From contig CM045729.1 in NCBI GenBank assembly GCA_024760905.1, forward strand, positions 82,546,550 to 82,610,549: DNA of 64,000 nt. The letters are read 5' to 3'. The stretch comes from Plotosus lineatus (taxonomy: Eukaryota > Chordata > Actinopteri > Siluriformes > Plotosidae). Within the stretch, counting starts at the first letter, position 1. The number at the start of each line of letters is the position of its first letter. This document shows positions 11,313 to 20,744 of the stretch, in pieces. Position numbers and translations under genes: made by a program. The notes below the pieces were generated by a model. That model had not been told where the DNA came from. It did not search any database and was given only the letters and a program-made list of their open reading frames with translations.

Positions 11313-11956
11313 AACACACACACAACTCTCTGGTGTGTTTAACCGAATGCGGGCTCCGCCCACATGCAATGTGCAGCTGACGGAACAATTGTATTTAAAT
11401 GTTTAAATGGACCGGATGTTATATTTAAAGCAGAATTACAGTACCTGTTTGAAAGATCAGAGGTCCTGATTCAATATTAACTTGATTCCTTGTGAGATCG
11501 GAGGTCTTGTCCCACGGAGCACTCTGTTTTCATGCTCCTTCTGCTTTAATATCATGCTGAAATAATCGCCTCCGTCACTGTTTTTCCGCTTTAAGGTCTC
11601 CTGCTTCAATACTGTCCCTTATTGTAGAGGGGTTTCGGCGATAACAAAATATAATGCTGCATGATCAATCTCAAAACAGCCAACAGTCCTTTTCAATTCT
11701 CCTTCACACGTGTGACAAACAGGAAGTATGGGTACAGGAAGTATGGGTACAGGTCAGCTCCCCCCTGGCCAATGGGAGGCCAGCGGGGCGGGATGTTGGG
11801 AGACAGCCAATGAGAGAGCAACTCCCGCATTGTTTGAATTTTGAATGCCGCATTTGAATTTTTGAATGGCGCGTTTGGCGCTTTTCGTAAAAAGAGGTTG
11901 TTTTTGTAAAAAGAGGATGAAAATTTAGGAAAATGTTTTTCTTTTTTCGTAACTGA

Positions 11957-11959
<3 letters not shown>
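11128..11959 (-). mobile_element. PG-A pogo-type element, copy 2 (one end missing)
   Basis: Closely parallels 9800-10612: TACTGAATTAAACAACTT, a TC-AC microsatellite (11238-11308), the CCAAT/GC-box block (11761-11830) and a right end reading TCGTAACTGACTG next to a (TA)n run. The left terminal repeat is absent, and the boundary near 11128 is approximate. Confidence 0.8.

Positions 11960-12004
<45 letters not shown>
11958..12004. repeat. (TA)n microsatellite at PG-A end
   Basis: About 22 TA units start directly at the TA target duplication of PG-A copy 2, so the target site or its duplicate seems to have expanded. Confidence 0.95.
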
Positions 12005-12009
<5 letters not shown>

Positions 12010-12231
12010 ACCACAGAAGTGTGGTAGATAGTAAAGCAGCAAACAAGAAATAATGAGCACTACATGTCATGAATCGCTTTGCCGCTGACATGTTGTCCTG
12101 CTGCCTAGGTAACCCTCTCACATGTTTCCCAGTAAAAATTCTTTCAGAGTAAAACTGTGGGCAGCATTGACTAGTTTCCTACAGTAGCTCCATGATAGCT
12201 TATATTATATTATCATAAATAGTTTTTCATT

Positions 12232-12530
12232 CAATTCAAATCCAAATTAGGGTCACAGGCTGGCGCCCGTCTCGGTCAACTCTGGGCGAGGGCAGAGTAC
12301 ACCCTGAACATTTCACCAGGCCATCGCAGGGCAGAAGCCCGCTGACGGCTATGCAGCTCCTCTTGACAAAAGTCAGCAATGGTTGTTTTACGTGAACCTC
12401 CTACAACAAACAGTGGGACATGGCCGGCCTTTGATAACCCAGTCAGCTGCACCGGGGGGCAGCAGTAGCAACCTGGTGATAGCGGGGATTGAATCACCGA
12501 CCTTGGGATCAGTAATTTACTGTGCCCTGG
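12232..12530 (-). repeat. dual-SINE, L2-tailed copy
   Basis: Read on the minus strand: tRNA-type head with a B-box-like GGTGATTCAATCCCC, the body (CTGACTGGGTTATCAAAGGC, CATTGCTGACTTTTGTC), then the L2-type tail (GCCCTGCGATGGCCTGGTGA, CAGGGTGTACTCTGCCCTCG). A divergent, older copy. Confidence 0.88.
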
Positions 12531-12728
12531 TTTTATTGTTATAAAATTTATGTGTGCAATCATATAGCACTCAGCAACAATGAGCTTCTACTTTGTTTGG
12601 TGTGGGCGGAGTCATTAAAGTCATCTTTGTTGTTTCCCAACAGAAAATATTTTGAAGAAGTTAGTGGTTGGTGGCACATGTTAATCAACAGTATCTTTAA
12701 ACTCTAATCGATTACTGATCAATCAATT

Positions 12729-12759
<31 letters not shown>

Positions 12760-14095
12760 TACTAAAAACCCTAGTTAAAAACACATTAGCAATTTTCGCT
12801 GGTAATGAATCATGTTCGTGTGAGGCATAGACTCCTAAAAGAATACATACTTGGTAGTGCTTTTTTTGTGTTGGGGAAATATTATGGTCTCATTTGTCAA
12901 TCAGATCAACACTACGTGTTTGTGGGAGGTCTGTGAGCGGAAAAGTGCAGTCGTTTTTTTTGTTGTTTTTTTTTTTCCTCCTGACTGTTTATGGTTCGAA
13001 ATCTCCAGATTTGTATGGACTGGATCACAAAATAATCAGATGTTGCCGTCGTTTGCTGCATTTTGAGCTATTTTTGTTCTCCAGCTCATTTTGAAGAAGA
13101 TCGATAGATGCAGTGATGTGCATTCCACTGAGTGTTATGTTAATAGGATCGTGCTTTAACCGGGGAGACTGAGGTCTGGACTCCTTTGAGACAGCCCGAT
13201 GGAAACTGCAGTGGAAGAGTGAGAGGCTGAGCTTCCTGTATGGAACGTTTGAAATACTCCAGAACTTTTTTCGTATTTTATCATTCATCAAAAACTAATC
13301 CAAACTTTAATTTTTTTTCATTATTACTTGAAACAGAGACTGCGTAATGACATGAAAAATGATCTCAATATCCCATTCACACGCCATTTACTTTATTATT
13401 TCAGACTGCAGTGGAGTCGTGGACGTACACTGTCAGAACCGCTAACACCTGCTGGTGACTCACTTCTCTGTGTGTTTATACGTAATTATGCCACGGCGCT
13501 CTTCACGTCTCTTCACTTCTCCAATCTGATGGTGCAGAGTAATTTTCTGAAATAGCCGCTATAAGAACAGTAACACCAACAGAGTTTATATCGGTGTGCT
13601 GGCTCCTGTGTGCATCGTTTCTATAGAAACAGCGATTCCGCAGAAACACGAGGATGATCATTATGATTATGAATGGATTTTAAACGTGTTGTTATTTAAC
13701 ACTGGATGACTGTTGCTATAGTGATGCTTTCTGTATTAAGATGTTTATTTAAAGAGGAAACTGATGATGCTCTCTTATTAAAGTTTATATTTTGGATTTA
13801 TTTAGATATTCGATTGAAACACCGGTTAACATCAACCTGAAACTCGCAAGCTGTACAGCCAACTGCTTCTCACTTCTCGGCCTTTTCATCACAACAATTA
13901 AACACTATAAATAAGATAATGATAGAATAGATAATAATAATATATAATGTAAATAAATGATAAGTCTACATAAATAATCAGAAAATTAAACAGTGCCTGA
14001 TCAGACTATCCTGATGGAAGTTTCACTTTGAGTGAGATATTTGAGAAACTACGACTAACATGAAAGGACAGAAAACATATCATTCATCATGTCGT

Positions 14096-14096
<1 letters not shown>
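12531..14096. other. Upstream or intron DNA without recognised feature
   Basis: Contains a short (ATCA)n array at about 12718-12760 but no repeat family I recognise. It lies directly upstream of the first visible neuroligin exon and may hold promoter or intron elements I cannot define. Confidence 0.5.

Positions 14097-14142
<46 letters not shown>
14097..14142 (+). repeat. (CT)n microsatellite upstream of exon A acceptor
   Basis: About 23 CT units followed by CTGTCTCTGTCTCTC, ending some 47 bases before the AG at 14188-14189. It forms an unusually long polypyrimidine stretch in the acceptor region. Confidence 0.96.
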
Positions 14143-14148
<6 letters not shown>

Positions 14149-14189
14149 GTCTCTCACACACTCTCATGCTGTCTTTCTCTGAACTGCAG

Positions 14190-14422
14190 GATGATTATTC
14201 TGCATGGAACTGAGCCAACGAAGTGACTGTGTCATTGTTCTTGCTGTTCAAACAAGGGCAAGCACGTCCAACACAGCACCTCATCATGATCAGGGACTAC
14301 AATACCAACCCATTTGGCAAGTGTGCAATCCAGCCCAATCAACCTGCAGTCCAGCTGGAGTAAGACATTCTTTAAAAAATTTGTGGTTCTTTTGGGATTC
14401 CTGTTCTGTCCGTTTCAGCATA
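14190..14422 (+). other. Probable 5' UTR part of neuroligin exon A
   Basis: A good acceptor (CTTTCTCTGAACTGCAG) precedes 14190. An in-frame upstream ATG at 14204 would add 73 residues with no resemblance to neuroligins, so I read this as UTR. A second strong acceptor-like site (TTCTGTCCGTTTCAG, AG at 14417-14418) lies four bases before the start codon and could give an alternative short exon. Which one is used cannot be decided from sequence alone. Confidence 0.6.
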
Positions 14423-14885
14423 ATGCCAATTACAGAGGAACCAGTATGGCTACCTGTTCTTCTGTCCTGGCGGAACCTGAGCACGGGGCTTCGGCTCTTT
14501 ACCCTGGCTTTAGGAGTGGCAGCAGTTACCTGTCAGCATGTCCAGTACACCACAGTCACAACAAATTATGGGAGACTCCGTGGATTTAGAGTACCATTGC
14601 CCAGTGAGATCCTTCGACCTGTGGAGCAGTATCTGGGCGTACCTTACGCCATGCCCCCTACAGGAGAAAGACGGTTCCAGGCACCCGAACCACCCAATTC
14701 CTGGTCTGGCATCAGGAACGCCACCCAGTTTGCACCTGTTTGTCCCCAGTTTCTGGAGGACAGATTCCTGTTGAGTGACATGTTGCCAGTCTGGTTTACA
14801 GCTAATCTGGACACGGTGGCCTCTTATGTACAAGACCAGAGTGAGGACTGTCTCTACCTGAACATCTATGTACCCACAAATGAAG
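14423..14885 (+). CDS. nlgn4x: Neuroligin (neuroligin 4-like), first coding exon
   Basis: Encodes the N-terminal 154 residues of a postsynaptic cell-adhesion protein that binds presynaptic neurexins. I start it at the ATG at 14423 ([16 protein letters not shown]), since similarity to neuroligins begins there. A hydrophobic signal peptide follows ([15 protein letters not shown]). The cholinesterase-like fold starts at [10 protein letters not shown] and continues through [26 protein letters not shown] (N-glycosylation site), VCPQ (first disulfide cysteine), [13 protein letters not shown] and [11 protein letters not shown] (carboxylesterase type-B signature). A LLxDMLPxW motif and VEQYLGVPY favour neuroligin 4 over 1-3. 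The donor is AG|GTAAAG at 14886 and the exon ends in phase 1. The frame is fully open with no sign of decay. Assignment to neuroligin is firm; the paralogue is less certain. Confidence 0.9.
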
Positions 14886-16013
14886 GTAAAGTCTGTGTAC
14901 ATTGTGGCACTTCGAGAGCTGAATAAATCTGATAAGTTTAGTATCTCTTCTGTTAAGGTTTGTACCAGTCGACACATCCCATCCCGTTTCCTCAGTTAAT
15001 AGTAATAATAATCATGAGGACTTGTCCCTGAATTATTTATAAGACTCTCAGAATGAATTAGGAAGTGTTCAGAATGCTTGCTCTATGACTGCAGCAGGTT
15101 TCATCGGGGAGATTTCAACATTAACATGAATTACACATCGTCGGTTTTATTTGACTTTGTGTAGTTTGTTTTTCGAGCAGTTAATTGACACATCTCATCG
15201 CTAATCAGCGTCACAGCTGAGTTTTTATTAGCTTGTTTTTTCCATCAGGGGAAGAATCCTCACAGATGTCTGAGCTCTTTCGGTGAATAGTCTTCTGTCA
15301 GACTCACTCTCAAATATAGAGCGGTGTCCAGTAAAGGATTAGCGAATAAAAGGTCAGAGTATTAATTAGCAAAGAAAAATAAGAACTTTTGTATCAAAGG
15401 TTGTGATTCAGAATGCATCAGAGTCGCAAAAAACAAAGCTGCAAACTTTCCATGGGAATTACTGCTGCAATTACTACATTGTAGGCCCCCAAATAACAGG
15501 AATCTTAAACAAAAACATTCAGAGCAATCTGTATTAAAACAAACAGATTTGATGCAAATTCTGTTGAATTTAGTGATACCTTGGGTAACAAATTTAATCC
15601 GTTCCGAGCGCGAGCTCTTAAGCTAAAAAGTTCGTGAGATTGGTTTATTATTTGTTATTTCAACTAATTGGCTTTCTGTTTTTTCTTATGGGAATAATCT
15701 GTTCTAACCCCCTCCCAAACTCATAACCTGCCACAAACACATATATTTGACCTAATATATTAAAGATAAACATGTAAAAACAGGAAATATTTAATAATAA
15801 AAAAAAAAAAATACATGTGCATTAACATTAATAATAAATAATAATAAAACAAGAATAAACAATAAGTCAACTAACCCTTTCGATCATCGACTGCGGCGGA
15901 TATGTCACGTGGGCAGGCATGAGGTGGTGCGTAACAGAGAAGGAGGAGAATTTTGTGCATGTGCATGCTACGAATGCGAATGAGGAAAGGCTTATGGTGA
16001 GCTCCCAATAGGC

Positions 16014-16287
16014 CAGCACTTCTCAAATAGCGGGGTGTGATGGCAGGAGGCACGTATGACCCCGAGGAACATGCTGTTTTGCCATACCGTACTAAAATTA
16101 AGTGTAATTGAGCATCCTCTACAGTCGTTGGCAGTGGTGCTCTCATTGTCGTGCTATGGTATAGGGAAAAAGCACTGAGAAAACAATATGAAGTGCAGTA
16201 AACACTAGTTATAATCATGCGTGAGGCGTGAAATGTTTTTTTTTTCTTCCTAGAAGGGGCGTGACAGAAAATAATTGAGAAGCACTG
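16014..16287. mobile_element. hAT MITE (CAGCACTTCTCAA family)
   Basis: Ends CAGCACTTCTCAAATAGCGG and AATAATTGAGAAGCACTG. Eight-base flanks CAATAGGC and CACAAGGC match at 6 of 8 positions, as expected for an old hAT target duplication. The same family at 51838-52418 is longer, so this copy is internally deleted. Confidence 0.82.
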
Positions 16288-16300
16288 CACAAGGCCCAGG

Positions 16301-16645
16301 GCAGTGGTGGTGTAGTGGTATAAGGTGCCGGATTGCTGATCCAAAGGTTGGGGGTTCGAGTCCCACTCTCCACAAGGTTGTCACTGTCCCCCTCAGTGCA
16401 GCTAACTGGGTTATCAAAGGCCGGCGCCATGTCTCACACTGTCTATGGTGTGAGGCATGTAAAAGAACCATTGCTGACTTTAGTAAAAAGAGTAGGCTGC
16501 AAAGCCGTCAGCGTGTTTCCGCCCTGCGATGGCCTGGCGAGCTGTCCAGGGTGTACTCTGCCCTCGCCCTGAGTTGGCTGGGATGGGCACCAGCCTCCCC
16601 GTGACCCTAATTAGGATGAAGTGGTTACAGAAAATGAACTGCACA
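16301..16645 (+). repeat. dual-SINE, full-length L2-tailed copy
   Basis: tRNA-derived head with A box (TGGTGTAGTGG) and exact B box (GGTTCGAGTCC). The body includes CAGTGCAGCTAACTGGGTTA and AAGAACCATTGCTGACTTTA. After AAAGCCGTCAGCGTGTTTCC the L2-type tail starts (GCCCTGCGATGGCCTGGCG) and ends CCCTAATTAGGATGAAGTGG. This is the clearest L2-tailed reference in the window. Confidence 0.93.
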
Positions 16646-17441
16646 AGGCCCTCTCGGAGCACGGAAGAATACACATGGAAGAATACGAGGCTAATAAGCC
16701 CAGAAATGCCATTTCGAGGAGAGCTCGTAAAGTTAATCTTTTTCTCGTTGGATGGGGCGGATTTTTGGTGGGATCGACACTCGTATCATGGAAAACTCAC
16801 CATAAAAGACACTCGTTAGACGAGGTACCATTGTATTTAACTTGAACAATTTTAATACGTAGTAATTTTTTTAATAAATGTAAATAACTGTACTAGAAAT
16901 GATTGCGTGCATTTCTGCTCATAATAAAACACATTTTTTAAATTTATATTTGTTTATGGCACTGTTTGTATAAATTACCCCAAATTTCCAGCTAATTCCA
17001 ATTAATATCCACATATGTGACCCGCTCCTGCATAATTCGGATTAAAGATGAAGTCTGATATGTAGAGATATTGCTTTAAAATGAGGTATGTCGATGAGAC
17101 CAGATAACAAATGATCCTGGTTTCTCATCAGAATATTTTGAAAACCGAAATGTTTTTTTTTCTAAATAGAGAAATGAGGTGACTGTCGATGGCCTAAGGT
17201 TTTAAATCTATAATCGTCTCTCTAGGCAGCACCATCTTGGAGACGTTACTCCAAGACGTCACTCCAAGTTCATTGTAAAAGGACATGAAGCGTAATAAAG
17301 TTTATCCTTTTGGTATTATTTGTTAAACATGCTACAGAACATAAAATCTTCACGTACAAACATTAACTTAGGTACTGTACTGGAATAATAATTGAAAAAG
17401 ACTTTAAAACGAGTGCTTTACAACAGTACTGTATATGCTGT

Positions 17442-17712
17442 CTGTCTGTCTGTCTGTCTTCCTTTTGGCTTTTTCCCTTTTACTCAGGAGTTGCTACAGC
17501 AAATCATCTGACTCGCACGTTTGATTTGACAGAGGTTTTTTTTACGTCGGATGCCCTTCCTGTCACAACCCTTTTAGCAAGGGACAGAACCACGCTGACG
17601 GCTTTGCAGCCTACTCTTTACGAAAGTCAGAAATGGTTCTTTTACATGCCTCTCACCATAGACAGTGAGAGACATGGCCCGCCTTTGATAACCCAGTTAG
17701 CCGCACTAGGGG
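17442..17712 (-). repeat. dual-SINE, RTE-tailed headless copy with perfect target duplication
   Basis: Flanked by identical copies of AGTACTGTATATGCTGT (17425-17441 and 17713-17729). On the minus strand it begins CCCCTAGTGCGGCTAACTGG, so the whole tRNA head is missing. It ends with the RTE-type tail (GCTGTAGCAACTCCTGAGTA, AAAAAGCCAAAAGGAAG) and a short GACA repeat. Confidence 0.95.
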
Positions 17713-18026
17713 AGTACTGTATATGCTGTATAATGTTTATATTTTATCATCAATAAACATAAGAGTAAAAATTTACATTTTTTTTTTTACTCATTACTAT
17801 ATTTTACTACATTAATACTGAATTAATGAGTAAGACTGTCTATAGAATGTGTTTAAGAAGCATATTTTAGCGCATGTAATAGATACATAGTATTTTACTT
17901 CCAGCTGCTCATTCGTGCATGTGACGTGATACATGGGGGTTTTACTTCTGGGTACAGAACTCGCGGATTATCTCAATTCGCGGGAGGGCTCGGAACCGAA
18001 CCCCTGCGAATGTCGAGGGCCTACTC

Positions 18027-18353
18027 TCGTCTTCTTTTCCTTTCGGCTGTTCCCTTCAGGGGTTGCCACAGCAAATGATCTGCCTCCATCTCACCCTATC
18101 GTCTGCATCTTCTACTCTTACTCCAACTCCCTTCACGTCCTCCTTCACCACATCTATAAATCTTCTATTTGGTCTTCCTCTGGGCCTTCTGCCGGGTAGT
18201 TCCAACCTCAGCATCCTACTATCAATATATTCACTATCCCTCCTCTGTACATGTCCAAACCATCTCGATCAAGCATCTCTGACTTTATCTCCTAAACATC
18301 TTACATGTGCGGTCCCTCTGCTGTACTCCATCCATGTCACCTATCCATGTCTC
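18027..18353 (-). mobile_element. RTE-type LINE, 3' fragment
   Basis: The minus strand encodes the end of the reverse transcriptase ORF (GRRPRGR-type region, FMDVVKEDVK-like) and the 3' UTR ending in GCCGAAAGGAAAAGAAGACG. Very similar to 35330-35640. Inserted in the right end of FB copy 3 with an imperfect duplication of the FB terminus (CGAGGGCCTACT and CTCGAGCCTACT). Confidence 0.9.
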
Positions 18354-18714
18354 GAGCCTACTGTAGTTAAAAAAATACCCAGTTTAAGTTCTATATAAGG
18401 TTTGTGGAAAGCAGCCAGTGAATGCTTTAAAAACGTTTAAGGGTACTCTAGAAGGTCCACAGCTTAACTTCAGAGCTTTGTTCTCTACAAGTCATGTTGA
18501 TAAATGTTCAGGCCATATTTGAATATAGGTCGATGGAGCTCAGTAGTGCAAGTAGGCGAGTTTTCCTTTCTTTAAGTACACACTGGTTTTACGTGATCAC
18601 CAGAACAAACAGGCATAAGTACCTTTCACGGACTTATACTGACCTTTACTCAACGTTCTTTATTGGAAACACGTTTTGTGGTTCAATAGTCAAACCATTA
18701 GGATGTGAGTCAAG

Positions 18715-19050
18715 GCTGAGCTTGAGGTTAGCACTTCTGCCCCACCGCAAGAGGGTCCTGGGTTCAGTGATGGCATTTCTGTGTAGACTTTGCATATTGG
18801 GTTTGTGTGGGTTTCCTCCAGGTGCTCTTGTTACCTCCTCCAATACAAAGACAGGCACAATAGGCTTATTGGGTGTTCCGAATTTTCACAAGGTGTGGGT
18901 GTGAATGGTTGTGTCCATTTTGGCTGTGTGGTGAGCTGTACAGGGAATACCCTGCTTTTACTTAAAGCTGGCTGAGATAGGCTTTAACCTCCCTGTTACC
19001 GTAGTAGGATTGCATGGTTGGCAAATAATTGAATGAATGGATGAATGTTA
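18715..19050 (+). repeat. V-SINE-like SINE
   Basis: Head AGGTTAGCACTTCTGCCCCA, body TTTCTGTGTAGACTTTGCAT and GTGTGGGTTTCCTCCAGGTG, L2-type tail GGCTGAGATAGGCTTTAACC, and a GAATGGATGAATG end. Divergent. Confidence 0.82.
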
Positions 19051-19729
19051 GTGTTGATGCTCAGAAAGTGCACTGCTCATGTAAAAGAGTTTATCCTACA
19101 CTGAGCAAGTTCCAGTCAGGATATCTTGGTTAGAGTTACAGTGCCATTGTGCTTAAAGAGCACTAACACCAGGCTTTTGCACCATGTTCTCATGGTGTCT
19201 CAATCTTCTAATAATGTCTCTTACAGTTTGTTATAAGCACATAACGTAGCCGGTTTCTCTCTTTGTATAATTTGTACATTCAAATATCTACTGTTCCTTC
19301 GAAGGCATTTTAAGAAAGTAATATTTATCGTTATATACTTCAAATCCAAAAATCATCCTACACTATATTTTATTACTCTTGAACACAGCATGTAATCTCC
19401 ATGGCATCATTGCTCCAGTTGGTCTGCTCGAGGCTCAGCAACATTAATATGGCAATAAAATGAAATCAGCTGACGAAGGACCGAACGAGCACGTTCTAAA
19501 ACCAATGGACTTTTTTTTTCTGATATCTCGGATATAAAATTGAGGCTCAAATGAGGAAAGAGTGGTTCAGGGAGTGTGAGGAATCATCTGTATTGGCCCT
19601 CCAGAGTCTTTAACTTAACCCCATTGAAATTCTTGGGATGTGCTGGAGAAGACTTTATGGAGTGGTTTGATTTTCTCCTTATCAGTTTAAGATGTTGATG
19701 AAAAATGATCCCAGTGCAGTAACACAGTG

Positions 19730-20345
19730 GTAGTAAGAACAATTACAAAGCTAGCATCAATAGTAACAGTAATAGTAACAGTGACAGTAATAACAGTTAC
19801 AAAGCTAGCATCAATAGTAATTGTGGTAGTAATAACAGTTACAAAGCTAGCGTCAACAGTAACAGTGACAGTAATAACAGTTACAAAGCTAGCATCAATA
19901 GTAATTGTGGTAGTAATAACAGTTACAAAGCTAGCATCAATAGTTACAGTGACAGTAATAACAGTTACAAAGCTAGCATCAATAGTAATTGTGGTAGTAA
20001 TAACAGTTACAAAGCTAGCGTCAACAGTAACAGTGACAGTAATAACAGTTACAAAGCTAGCATCAATAGTAATTGTGGTAGTAATAACAGTTACAAAGCT
20101 AGCGTCAACAGTAACAGTGACAGTAATAACAGTTACAAAGCTAGCATCAATAGTAATTGTGGTAGTAATAACAGTTACAAAGCTAGCATCAATAGTTACA
20201 GTGACAGTAATAACAGTTACAAAGCTAGCATCAATAGTAATTGTGGTAGTAATAACAGTTACAAAGCTAGCGTCAACAGTAACAGTGACAGTAATAACAG
20301 TTACAAAGCTAGCATCAATAGTAACAGTGGTAGTAATAATAATTG
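19730..20345. repeat. 42-bp minisatellite with 252-bp higher-order repeat
   Basis: About 14 units of 42 bases, each starting ACAAAGCTAGC. Two unit types alternate: A (AATTGTGGTAGTAATAACAG) and B (AACAGTGACAGTAATAACAG). B has two variants (TCAACAGTAACAG and TCAATAGTTACAG), and the order A-B1-A-B2-A-B1 occurs twice, giving a 252-base period (B2 units at 19935 and 20187). Because 42 is a multiple of three, long open frames appear on both strands (19727-20434 plus, 19687-20370 minus). I do not regard them as genes. Confidence 0.95.
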
Positions 20346-20708
20346 TAAAGGTGATATTACATAATAGCATCTTCTTTATTCATAGCCCACCTATGGTAAA
20401 ATTTAGGGGAAACGTGGGCACATTCATAGGTTGATGGGGCTTACGTCATCCGGGAGGAGTTTGGAGTAGAATTGATACTCCTTCGCGTTGAGAGGAGCCA
20501 GTTGTGGTGGTGCAAGTATCTGAGTAGAATGCCTCCAGAATGCCATTCTGGTGTGGTGTTTCGTGCATGTCCGACAGAGAGGGGACCCCAGTGTGGACTT
20601 AGAATAGACTTGAGGGATTAAGTCTCACGGCTGGTCTGGGATTACAGTGTCCCTTCAGAAGAGCTGGTGGAAGTGGCTTGGAGAGTAATGTCTAGACTAG
20701 TAAAGACT

Positions 20709-20710
<2 letters not shown>

Positions 20711-20744
<34 letters not shown>
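20711..20744. repeat. T homopolymer at LINE 5' end
   Basis: Uninterrupted run of about 34 T directly before the 5' end of the L2/Rex1-like LINE. The inverse copy at 51.0 kb has only CTAATTTCC here, so this run expanded in this copy. Confidence 0.95.

Larger units (their letters stand above)
15573..16833. mobile_element. Pogo-like element (CAGTGGTACC-type ends), with nested hAT and SINE
   Basis: TA-flanked. The left end GTGATACCTTGGGTAACAAA pairs with the right end ACGAGGTACCATTG in reverse complement. An inner segment (about 15895-16010) recurs inverted at 55062-55195. It contains a hAT MITE (16014-16287) and an L2-tailed dual-SINE (16301-16645). No transposase frame is visible. Confidence 0.7.
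17206..18366 (+). mobile_element. FB foldback transposon, copy 3 (truncated)
   Basis: Only the right arm and right end are present, from GGCAGCACCATCTTGGAGAC to GTCGAGGGCCTACT. A dual-SINE (17442-17712) and an RTE 3' fragment (18027-18353) interrupt it. The last bases of the FB end (CCTACTGTA) reappear after the RTE fragment at 18358-18366. Confidence 0.85.

Noticed and set aside
14204..14422. Upstream in-frame ATG giving a 73-residue N-terminal extension of neuroligin
   Set aside because: The extension lacks similarity to neuroligins, has no signal-like features, and precedes a start followed by a proper signal peptide.
19687..20434. Long open frames on both strands (235 and 227 codons) with regular 14-residue repeats
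   Set aside because: They are a by-product of a 42-bp tandem repeat without stop codons; both strands are open, codon content is simple, and there are no splice or start signals. I call it a minisatellite.
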